DNA of 64,000 bases, taken from Phycisphaerales bacterium (GTDB lineage: Bacteria > Planctomycetota > Phycisphaerae > UBA1845 > UTPLA1). Below, piece after piece: positions 1 through 9,400 of the stretch. Each line of letters begins with the position of its first letter. Positions within the stretch are counted from its first letter, which is position 1. The translations under genes were made by a program, and so were the position numbers. The notes below the pieces were generated by a model. It was not told the origin of the DNA, ran no database searches, and saw only the letters and a list, made by a program, of their open reading frames with translations. The stretch covers positions 744,001 through 808,000 of the forward strand of contig JACKHI010000002.1 of assembly GCA_020639075.1 (NCBI GenBank), given 5' to 3'.

Positions 1-1
1 G

Positions 2-517
2 AGTTCGTTGACCTACGTGTTTTTCGCATGGCAGAATGCGCAGCAGGCGATCGCTGACAGGGAAGCAGCAATCCGTCGCGCGAACGGGGCCAAGCTGGAA
101 TCAGAGCAAATCGCGGACATTGCGATTGCAGCTCGGAACGAGACCCGATTCCTGTGGTTCCTGTCCGAATGGGAGGCGGGCAAACTGGTTCGGGCCCGGC
201 AGGCGGCCGCGGAATTCGGGAGTCGAGATCCAAAGGGCCATCCGACGCCGATGGCGTTGGCCGCGAGCCTGCTGCTGGGCGAGATCGACGAGTCGACATT
301 TGAACGGGCGATGCCGGAGGAAGCCGAATTGCTCAGGACATTTGCCCTGGCGGAACTGAAACGAAGCCAGAAGCAATGGGAACAGGCGGCCACTCTGTAT
401 AATGCCTGTCGAGGGCTGGATGGCCCGGGCTGGCTCAAGCGCGAGGCGGCCCAACGGCTGTCCCGTAGGCAGGACAGGTCTGATGATCAACCCGTGCGGG
501 GAAGGACGGGCTCGTGA
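2..517 (+). CDS. C-terminal part of a hypothetical coiled-coil/TPR-like protein (5' truncated by window edge)
   Basis: The reading frame is open from the first bases of the window, so the true start lies upstream; the TTG at 8 need not be the start. The visible part begins with a short hydrophobic stretch (YVFFAW) that may be the end of a membrane segment. An Ala/Glu/Arg-rich helical stretch follows, with a likely coiled coil at about residues 10-45. The rest is helical and resembles degenerate TPRs (for example around WEQAATLYNAC). The stop overlaps the GTG start of the next gene by four bases (GTGA), which suggests translational coupling with the pseudopilin-like gene. I recognise no family. 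It could be the tail of a TPR-bearing kinase or a membrane-anchored assembly protein, but nothing here decides this. Confidence 0.6.
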   Translation, partial: SSLTYVFFAWQNAQQAIADREAAIRRANGAKLESEQIADIAIAARNETRFLWFLSEWEAGKLVRARQAAAEFGSRDPKGHPTPMALAASLLLGEIDESTFERAMPEEAELLRTFALAELKRSQKQWEQAATLYNACRGLDGPGWLKREAAQRLSRRQDRSDDQPVRGRTGS

Positions 518-1305
518 TTCTCCAGCTGAATCAAATCCAACGATCGCAGTCCCCTGCGCGAATGGCGGCATTCACGCTGCTCGAGCTGCTCGTGGTCATT
601 GCCATCATCGCGGTACTGATCGCCATCCTCGTGCCCGCATTGAGTGCCGCACGGCGGGTCGCCGATCGCACGAGTTGCCAGGCGAACCTGAAGGGCCTCG
701 CCGAGGCCTGGCACATGTACCTCGACGACAACGACGATCACTTCCTGCAAAGCGCGCATCCCTCGGACAACGTTCAGGTGAATTACGGCGGAAGGCAGGG
801 GACCATTCCGCCCTTCAGGAAATCGAAGCCGCTGAACACGTACCTGCACATCGACGTCGAGACCAACGATGCACCGATGTACTTCTGCAAGCGTGACGAA
901 GGCGCCCAAACGGTCACCGGCAAACATTACGACTTTTTCGGCACCAGTTACTCTCCCAACCTGCTGATGATCGGGACGATGCCGATCCAGATCCTCAGCA
1001 GCGATCCGTGCGCCAGTGTGCTTGAAGAAGCGCGCCCGTCCCTCATCGGCCTGACCCGCACGCGCTGCGCCGATCCATCACGGCTGGTACTGATCGGCGA
1101 CTACGGATGGGTGTATGACTGGAACGTGAACGACACGATCAACACCGCGTGGCGCCACGGCGAGGACCGGAAGCAAAACGTGGCGTTCCTGGACGGACAC
1201 GTGGACTATCAGAAGTTCGAGAAGGGCAAACATGTCACGAAGGATTACCTGGTGATGCCGTTAGCTGACCGACTCAGCGACTGCGAAGCGTGCCAGGGGC
1301 CGTAG
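514..1305 (+). CDS. Prepilin-type N-terminal methylation / H-X9-DG domain protein
   Basis: This 263-aa protein resembles the type II pseudopilin-like proteins that are highly amplified in Planctomycetota. From the start used here, residues 17-48 carry the prepilin signature AFTLLELLVVIAII, with the conserved Glu five residues into the mature hydrophobic helix. Prepilin peptidase would cleave just before this helix. The C-terminal part contains the family hallmark NVAFLDGHVDY preceded by WRHGE, matching the H-X9-DG region. The GTG start at 514 overlaps the upstream stop and has a purine-rich GGGGAAGGA upstream. The ATG at 562 (MAAFTLLE) is an alternative start that would remove the leader. The product is expected at the cytoplasmic membrane or in a pseudopilus-like fibre. 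Individual members of the family have no known specific function. Confidence 0.85.
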   Translation: MILQLNQIQRSQSPARMAAFTLLELLVVIAIIAVLIAILVPALSAARRVADRTSCQANLKGLAEAWHMYLDDNDDHFLQSAHPSDNVQVNYGGRQGTIPPFRKSKPLNTYLHIDVETNDAPMYFCKRDEGAQTVTGKHYDFFGTSYSPNLLMIGTMPIQILSSDPCASVLEEARPSLIGLTRTRCADPSRLVLIGDYGWVYDWNVNDTINTAWRHGEDRKQNVAFLDGHVDYQKFEKGKHVTKDYLVMPLADRLSDCEACQGP

Positions 1306-1525
1306 TCGACATGCATGGAGCGCGACTGCGCTGCGGAGTTCGTGGCGTAGTCTGATCAATGATCGTGCGGACGCACTATTGCACAGCAATGTGACTCTCA
1401 ATCCCGTTGGGTGCAATTAATCTTGGTGCCCTGTTTTTGGAATGTGGAATCGGCAACAAACAAGCCCTTGAGCCGATCCAAGACTTGAGATTTCGCGAAC
1501 GTTTCGGTTTGAATGGAGAGTTGGG

Positions 1526-4500
1526 ATGACTTCAAGGTACACAATTATTGCAACAGTGTGTCTCGCCAGCATACTCGGCAAACAGGCGCAACAGTTGTTC
1601 GCGCAGACGTCAAGTATCTCCTGGGAGCGGCGGTGGAAGGGCTTGGGGCGGTTCGAAGTCACACCGGATAAGAGCGAGATCATCGATGATTTCGGCGATC
1701 GCTGGAGCGTCGCCACTGGGGGAAGATTAGGGGCAATCGAGTTTCCTGAGTTTGATGCCGCGTCGTTCTTTCGAAATTATCAGATTTCGCCGAACGGTTC
1801 TGAGATTGCCGTACAAAGATCCGGAAGTACGGAAGCGATCGATTTCTTCAGCCTTTCGAACGGACAGCTCACCTATAGCCTGCCGCTTAGCGCGACTCAA
1901 ACAGGCGCATTCGCATATAGCGCTGACGGCGCCCGCCTGTGCATTCCGTATGCAACGTCAACGCAGTCATTCCACTTGCTGTTTAATCGCAGCACGCAAT
2001 CCAATATCTTCACACTGGCGCAAACGATCGGATATCCGACGTTCTCCGTGGACAGTTCAGAATACGCCACGTTCGACTTCTCTGCGCAACATGTTGTGCG
2101 ACGCAATACATCGAACGGCGCCGTACTTGCGAGTATTCCGCTTCCCGCGTTTTCCCCATCGACTGTTGAGTATTCTGACCTTGTGTACCTCCAGAATGGA
2201 GACATCGTCGCGGTCGGAATCGACTATTACGATGACGGAAACGGGATCGTCTCCCAGGCCCCATTCTGCGTCTATGTTCACGTTGCATCGGTATCGATGT
2301 GGACATGGGTGAACGGCTGGCCCGATTGTTGTGGTCAACGGGCGCGGATTTCCGTCAGCCCGGATAATTCGCGTGCGCTGCTGTCAACACCAAGCATACA
2401 CGGCCCCATCACACCGACGCTTGTCCAGTTCTCGACGGAGTCCGTATCTCAGAGCCAACTGCCCATCGGGCTGACCGAGTGGATCACGGACTCAACGGTC
2501 GTAAACGAATACGGCGTGTATTCGCTTTCCGGTGCGGCACAAGTGCACTTTCCGACGTCCGAGTCGATATTGGACATGAATGATGACCTCTTGATCGTGC
2601 GTGAAAATCCGAGCCCCGGCAAGCCAGTGTCAGAGTATTTGGTGAATACCAATAGCGGTAGCGTGATGTCAACCCTGAGCGCCACAGATTTCAGCCGTGC
2701 GGCCGTGAATCGGGTGGGAACGCTTTACGCATCACCGCGAAACAACGGCAACATCGACATTCGCCGGGTGACAGATAATGGCCTGGAGCGAACGCTTATT
2801 GGTCCGATCGCGGCGAATGTCCTGACGTTCGCCGGTGACACGAACATGTTGCTCAGTGGCGGATCCGATTCGCAAGTTCGCTTGTGGAATACAGAGAATG
2901 GAGATCAATTCGTGCTGCCATCACTTCATGGCAGTACTATTATTGCCATCGATACAACCCGTGACGGCCAACGAGCTGTTTCCGCCTCAACCAACGGAAA
3001 TGTAGTCGTTTGGGACATCTCCGACGTCCAGAACATCCATGCGGTCCAGTCGTTCAATGTTCCAAGCGTTGACGAGGCGATCATTGCACCAGACGGCACC
3101 AGTGTGTTGACGGAAGACACAGCCGCGGGCCTCTCCAGGTGGGATGTCGCCACGGGCACCCCGATCTACACGATCCTGGCAGGCACCGACATCAATTGGA
3201 TCGCTACGAACAAAGCGGGAGAACTCTTTCTGACCGAAGAGGGAAGTCGCCTTTCGATTCGGCGGATGGCGGATGGAGAGGTAGTCGCTGAGATTCTCGA
3301 CAGCATTGGCGGCAATGGCTCGCAAGCGTTCTTTATCGAAGGCGGCGAGATAATCCGGCGGACAGAACGCGCCATGTACCGCCAGTCGTTTCCCCATCTA
3401 TTTGTGGACAGTCTGGCTAGCTTTGGCGGTAACGGGGAATCTTGGGCGACGGCGTTTGGCTCGATCGATGCAGCTCTGGATTACCTGAACAGCGATGACA
3501 AGGTCGCCAACCTATGGGTCGCCGCCGGCACGTACATGCCGACGATGCTGACGGATCCGATGGAGCCGCGATCGGCAACGTATTCGATTCCCGACGGCGT
3601 TCGCATTTACGGAGGTTTCGCCGGTACCGAATCACTCCTTTCAGAGCGTGATCCCATCGCCAACCCGACGTTCCTGACGCAGAGCGCCCTGAACAGCCGG
3701 ACACTTTTGTCTCCGGTGGGTTCGGCCACGCTGGACGGCGTGACGATTCAGCGGACGGCGCAGCCGCCGGCGGCAACGGAAGACTTTCGGTTGAGTGGAA
3801 CGGGAAGCCTGACCTTCCGCAACTGCAAGATCATGACGGACGGGGATGGCTACATCAGCCTGGATCCGGATCCCGCCAACCCCGCCATCATCACGCTCGA
3901 GAACACGCCCATCGAGATCGTCATCCAGCCGGACACCTTCTGCGGCAAGGCGGGCGAGCTGCTGGAACTGCGATCGCCGGACGTGCTGTGCGGGACCTCC
4001 TTCAATCCCGATTGTGAGTCGGGCCTGATCGACGCCGCGGGGGCGGCGGTGTTCTCCGGAACGCCTGCAGTCCGCTGGATCATCGACCGGCTGGAGGTCA
4101 AGAGCGGGACCACGCTGAACCTGACGAATCGCCCGAACTTCGACTTTCGGGAGATGGGGGATTTGAATCCGGAATGCCTGTATGTCCGTGATCTGATCAT
4201 CGAATCGGGTGCACGGATCAACACGGGCCTGCAGACCGTCTACTACGAGACGCTGACCCAGGGAGGGGCGACGTCCAACGTCCCGCTCTTCGGCTTTTCA
4301 CTGATCAACGTGGACATGGAGTGTCAGGAGGAGTTCGACGCCCGGATTGACAAGCGGATCCGCGACGAGAACGACATGCAGCCTGCGAATCCGCCGTTCC
4401 TGGAAGGGGCAATCAATCGCTCGAGTGGCCAGATCACGGGGGATCCGATGCGGTTCTACATGGAAATGAAGACGGAGGATACGGCTAACGGGAGTAACTC

Positions 4501-6385
4501 GGCATCGACCGTGTCGGCCAAGGCGTCGTTCGCGCGCGCGATGGAAGACCAGATCCTGGTGGCGTTCGAATATCTGTTCTGCGGGAGCGCAACAGACGAG
4601 ATGGTGGTGTACCTGAGTGATTCCCCGGAGGCGGGTGAGAACCTGGTGGAGATCGCCCGGATCAGTCCGCCGGCAAGCGGCCCCGGCTCGATAGGGAGTG
4701 GGGCGTTCGCAACATTCAGCGGCCTGTTCCCGCGTGGGAGCCTGAACTTCCGCCGAGGGACGTACGTGGAACTGGAACTTATCGGCGAGGAGGCGTGCGT
4801 GCTGATCGACGAGTGGGACCCGCTTGTTTGCAATAATCCGGAATGCGGAGATTGCAGCGGCGATTATGTGACCACCAAGGTCGACTTGTTATACGCCATG
4901 ACGGCGCTGGGGAACGTCGTCATAAACGCCGGGGCGCGCAAAACAAACTGCCTTGATCGGGCAAACCTAGACAACTATGTGGACATCAATGATGTGCTGT
5001 TGTCGGATGCGCTCTACGGCTATGGAGTCACGGGTCTGTGTGATGGCGGCGGCTCCAGCGATTTTGCTGGAATGACCAACGGTGTAACAACGCAGGCGAA
5101 TCTGCTCGTGGTCGCCGCGAAATCAAATGTCGTAGGGGATCAAAGCGACCGGCTCTATCCGGTGAACTCGTCAACGGCTGTGTCTGATCCGAGTATCGCG
5201 CCGCCGGTGGCGGCGGGCGATTCGTATTACGGCCCGCGAGGCCACGGCCGGTTGATCAAGGATGGTGCAGGCAACCTCTATCAACTGCACAGCGTGCTGG
5301 GACTTATCCGCCTGAGTGACGGTCAGGTGATGGTGGCGCCGGGTGAACAGGAGTTCATGCCACCCAATGGCGATACGGTTCGGCTGGGGATGCCGTCGAC
5401 GGGCAGCGGGTTGCCGATGTTCGATGCGGCGTTCGATCCGAACGATGCAACGATCGTATACGTTGTACCGGCCCGGATAATTCCATTCGGTGGCACGGAG
5501 TCCGACGCCTATTACACCGCGGCGAAGCTGCAGCTTGCAGAGAATGCGGGAACCGTGACGTGGACGGTGGAACAGACGTACGGCTACGACCCGCAGACGG
5601 ATCCGAACAACAACACGCAGCCGCCGCAGTACTCGCAGACGAACGTGCAGTACCTGCGAGAGATCGAATCGGATGCGAGTGGCAATCTGTTTGTGACCTG
5701 CGCCCGAGCAGACAACCAGAACGACTGGCTGCTGATTTATAACAGCAACGGCGGCACGGCGAGCGAGCAGCGGATCCGCCTGAGCGACCTGGCAACGCCG
5801 GTGCGTGGCCCGGCAGCGCTGCACGTCACGGACGATGGAACAAAACTCTACCTGGGGACCTCGCTGGATGAAGGCGACCCGATGACGACGACGGTGCAGG
5901 AGTTCGCTCTGGGCGGAACAACAGGCGCAATCACAGTGACACCGAGTCGGGTGATCGAAGTCGGCGACATGCGATTCGCGACGTCGATCGCGGAAGACGA
6001 CAACGGAACCGTACACATCATCGGCTACACGGCACCAGTGCAGGATCCGTTCTCGATTCAGTTCAACGAGGATGACAGTCTGTTCACAACCGCGACGCTG
6101 GCGACACTTCCGTTGAGCGGAACCACTGTTGTTGCGTTGCCCATCACCGGCGCGGACGCGGCATTACCGATCTCGGCGGTCTTCGTCAGCGGTTCATCCG
6201 GCTGCCTGGTCGGCGACGTGGATGGTTCGGGAACGATCGATATTTCCGATGTTCCGGACTTCGTGGACGTCCTGCTCAACGGGCCGGATAACCCGGATCA
6301 GGCATGTCGGGCGGACGCAAACCAGGATGGAAATCTCGACGGACGGGATGTCGGCGGCTTCGTGGATGCGGTGATTGCTGGGTAA
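1526..6385 (+). CDS. Giant secreted protein: WD40-like propeller, short beta-helix cap and dockerin-type C-terminus
   Basis: This is a 1619-aa exported protein. Residues 1-26 form a signal peptide ending in QLFAQ. Residues ~30-620 resemble a beta-propeller, with WD40-like blades such as GGSDSQVRLWNTE and NGNVVVWDIS. Residues ~635-760 match the start of a planctomycete parallel beta-helix module (SWATAF, LWVAAGTYMPT, VRIYGGFAGTE), but the helix body is very short. Residues ~773-1619 are homologous to the C-terminus of the next gene. This module holds one EF-hand-like dockerin segment near residues 1107-1170 (LDNYVDINDVLLSD) and a terminal one at ~1560-1619 (DVDGSGTIDISD, DANQDGNLDGRD), both potential Ca2+ loops. 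The next gene starts 58 bases downstream, so the two are probably co-transcribed. The role is unknown; a surface or extracellular structural protein is the best guess. No cohesin partner is in the window. Confidence 0.8.
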   Translation: MTSRYTIIATVCLASILGKQAQQLFAQTSSISWERRWKGLGRFEVTPDKSEIIDDFGDRWSVATGGRLGAIEFPEFDAASFFRNYQISPNGSEIAVQRSGSTEAIDFFSLSNGQLTYSLPLSATQTGAFAYSADGARLCIPYATSTQSFHLLFNRSTQSNIFTLAQTIGYPTFSVDSSEYATFDFSAQHVVRRNTSNGAVLASIPLPAFSPSTVEYSDLVYLQNGDIVAVGIDYYDDGNGIVSQAPFCVYVHVASVSMWTWVNGWPDCCGQRARISVSPDNSRALLSTPSIHGPITPTLVQFSTESVSQSQLPIGLTEWITDSTVVNEYGVYSLSGAAQVHFPTSESILDMNDDLLIVRENPSPGKPVSEYLVNTNSGSVMSTLSATDFSRAAVNRVGTLYASPRNNGNIDIRRVTDNGLERTLIGPIAANVLTFAGDTNMLLSGGSDSQVRLWNTENGDQFVLPSLHGSTIIAIDTTRDGQRAVSASTNGNVVVWDISDVQNIHAVQSFNVPSVDEAIIAPDGTSVLTEDTAAGLSRWDVATGTPIYTILAGTDINWIATNKAGELFLTEEGSRLSIRRMADGEVVAEILDSIGGNGSQAFFIEGGEIIRRTERAMYRQSFPHLFVDSLASFGGNGESWATAFGSIDAALDYLNSDDKVANLWVAAGTYMPTMLTDPMEPRSATYSIPDGVRIYGGFAGTESLLSERDPIANPTFLTQSALNSRTLLSPVGSATLDGVTIQRTAQPPAATEDFRLSGTGSLTFRNCKIMTDGDGYISLDPDPANPAIITLENTPIEIVIQPDTFCGKAGELLELRSPDVLCGTSFNPDCESGLIDAAGAAVFSGTPAVRWIIDRLEVKSGTTLNLTNRPNFDFREMGDLNPECLYVRDLIIESGARINTGLQTVYYETLTQGGATSNVPLFGFSLINVDMECQEEFDARIDKRIRDENDMQPANPPFLEGAINRSSGQITGDPMRFYMEMKTEDTANGSNSASTVSAKASFARAMEDQILVAFEYLFCGSATDEMVVYLSDSPEAGENLVEIARISPPASGPGSIGSGAFATFSGLFPRGSLNFRRGTYVELELIGEEACVLIDEWDPLVCNNPECGDCSGDYVTTKVDLLYAMTALGNVVINAGARKTNCLDRANLDNYVDINDVLLSDALYGYGVTGLCDGGGSSDFAGMTNGVTTQANLLVVAAKSNVVGDQSDRLYPVNSSTAVSDPSIAPPVAAGDSYYGPRGHGRLIKDGAGNLYQLHSVLGLIRLSDGQVMVAPGEQEFMPPNGDTVRLGMPSTGSGLPMFDAAFDPNDATIVYVVPARIIPFGGTESDAYYTAAKLQLAENAGTVTWTVEQTYGYDPQTDPNNNTQPPQYSQTNVQYLREIESDASGNLFVTCARADNQNDWLLIYNSNGGTASEQRIRLSDLATPVRGPAALHVTDDGTKLYLGTSLDEGDPMTTTVQEFALGGTTGAITVTPSRVIEVGDMRFATSIAEDDNGTVHIIGYTAPVQDPFSIQFNEDDSLFTTATLATLPLSGTTVVALPITGADAALPISAVFVSGSSGCLVGDVDGSGTIDISDVPDFVDVLLNGPDNPDQACRADANQDGNLDGRDVGGFVDAVIAG

Positions 6386-6443
6386 CAGCATAGTGTGAGA
6401 TGGGAATTCGGATTGCTTCTTCGTTGGGGGTGCATCAAATCCA

Positions 6444-9400
6444 ATGAGAACAACTCCTGTCATCTTGGTTTCTTTGTTGGGTTTTCCCGCGGTAGCCAGT
6501 TCGGTGACAATTCTTCATGTCAATGCCTCAGCGCCAAACGGTGGCGATGGAACAGCATGGACTTCCTCGTTCCAACATGTGCAGGAAGCACTGTCCGCGG
6601 CGGCACCGATTGCCACCTCTGGTAATGCTGTAGAAATCTGGGTTGCATCGGGTACATACCTGCCGGATGGCGGTCGAATTCTAAACGACGGTACTTACAC
6701 TGGCGGTACCGGCGATCGTGTGTTGACTTTTCAATTGACCAACAACGTATCATTGTTCGGCGGCTTCGGAGGTACAGAAGCAAGTCTTTCGGAGCGGGAT
6801 CTGAGAAATCCGTTGACGAGAACGATCCTTAGCGGCGATCTGGCTAACGATGACGGTCCTAGCTTCAGCAACTACGGTGACAATGTATACAACGTAGTGC
6901 GGAGCGTCTCCAATGATGCCTCGGCGGTGCTGGACGGATTCACGATTACGGGGGGAAGTGCCGATGATCCCGGCGTTCAGACCTACGGCGGGGGAATTCA
7001 TCTGTCGCCGGGGTGTACACCGGTAATCTCGAATTGCACGATTGTCAGGAATCGGGCAGGTAACGGAGGTGGTGTGGCAAGCAATTCAGCATCTCCGCTG
7101 TTTGTCAATTGCCGATTCCTGGGGAACCTGGCATCGACGTCGATCGTGCCGGGGCAGGGGGACGGGGGCGGGGTTCGCACGGATGGTGCGAGTGTCACGT
7201 TTATCAACTGTGAATTCAGCGGGAACGTTGCGGATCATAACGGTGGCGGCTTGTACAACTATGCCGCTCTCAATCCGCTCCAATCTGTCTATCTGACGAA
7301 CTGCACGTTCTCACGGAACAGCGCGGCGACGTGGGGCGGAGGTGCGTACGTAGGTAACAGCTCGATAATCAACAACTGCATTTTCTGGAATGACACGGCG
7401 CCGGTCGGATTCGCGATCACGGCTTACCAGGCGAACCTCACACTGAATCGTGTGGCAATGCAGCCGGGTGGATACACAGACGTCAACGGTGGCGGGCTGG
7501 CCTTCGACAGCAGCGGCCCGTGGGATCCCCTTTTCGTGGACGACGATGGTCCCGACAACGTTGCCGGCACCCCCGATGATGATCTGCGGCTGGGAGGCGG
7601 ATCAGAGTGCATCGACCGGGGCGACAATGATGCTTTTCCAGCGGGAACTGTCATAGATCTAGATGGCAATCCTCGATTTTTTGACGACGTTTGTGTTACT
7701 GACACGGGAACCGGCATTGCGCCATTAGTCGATCTGGGAGCACATGAGCATCAGGGAGCAATTCAACCACCTGTCTCTCGATTGTACGTGAAATCCGATG
7801 CTGCAGGTGCTGGAACTGGCACAAGCTGGGCGGATGCATTTGCCGACATGGAACCGGCGATCGCCGAAGCGCGCGCGATCAACTGCACCGGTATCGAGAT
7901 CTGGGTAGCATCTGGGATGTATGTGCCAACATCTCGTTCGAATCCTCTGGATCCGCGATCGGCGACGTTTGGTTTAATCAATGGAGTTGCGATCTATGGC
8001 GGGTTTGCGGGCACGGAGTCGAGTCTGTCGGATCGCGACCTCGGCAGCCCGGCAAATGCGTCGGTGCTGAGCGGTGACGTGAACGGTGATGACGGTCCTA
8101 GCTTCAGCAACTACGGTGACAATGTATACAACGTAGTGCGGAGCGTCTCCAATGATGCCTCGGCGGTGCTGGACGGATTCACGATTACGGGGGGAAGTGC
8201 CGATGATCCCGGCGTTCAGACCTACGGCGGGGGAATTCATCTGTCGCCGGGGTGTACACCGGTAATCTCGAATTGCACGATTGTCAGGAATCGGGCAGGT
8301 AACGGAGGTGGTGTGGCAAGCAATTCAGCATCTCCGCTGTTTGTCAATTGCCGATTCCTGGGGAACCTGGCATCGACGTCGATCGTGCCGGGGCAGGGGG
8401 ACGGGGGCGGGGTTCGCACGGATGGTGCGAGTGTCACGTTTATCAACTGTGAATTCAGCGGGAACGTTGCGGATCATAACGGTGGCGGCTTGTACAACTA
8501 TGCCGCTCTCAATCCGCTCCAATCTGTCTATCTGACGAACTGCACGTTCTCACGGAACAGCGCGGCGACGTGGGGCGGAGGTGCGTACGTAGGTAACAGC
8601 TCGATAATCAACAACTGCATTTTCTGGAATGACACGGCGCCGGTCGGATTCGCGATCACGGCTTACCAGGCGAACCTCACACTGAATCGTGTGGCAATGC
8701 AGCCGGGTGGATACACAGACGTCAACGGTGGCGGGCTGGCCTTCGACAGCAGCGGCCCGTGGGATCCCCTTTTCGTGGACGACGATGGTCCCGACAACGT
8801 TGCCGGAACGATCGATGATGACCTCGGATTGGGAGATTACTCACCGTGCATTGATCGTGGGGATAATCAATCATTGCCGCTTGATACGGCGGATATTGAT
8901 CGGGATGGCGTACGATCCGAAGTCCTTCCCTTGGATCTGTCGGAGAATCCTCGCCAGGTCGATGATCCGACGCAAGTCGATACGGGAAGTGGCGTTTCTC
9001 CGTTCGTCGACCTTGGCGCCCATGAGGCCGCCGTTGATCGGTTTTTTGTGGTGTCCCGCAATCCCGTCGCCGTACTTGAGGGGGCCTCTGCTGAATTCAC
9101 CGTTCACTTGAACACGGATCCAGGTCAACTTATCACAGTCGATGTGCAGTGCGAATCTGGCGAATCGCACATAAGTATTGAGGCAGGATCGACATTACAG
9201 TTTGACTCAGGCAATTATGGAGATCCGCAGGTTGTCGTGCTGCGAGCAGCAAACGATGCGGATAACGTCCGAGAAACGGCTCGTATTGTCGTATCCGCGG
9301 AGTCCCATCCGAGCGCGTTCGTAACGGCGATCGAGACTGACAAGGAGTTGAACTCGCACTTGTATGTGAATGCGGATGCAGCAGATGGTGGCGACGGGCT

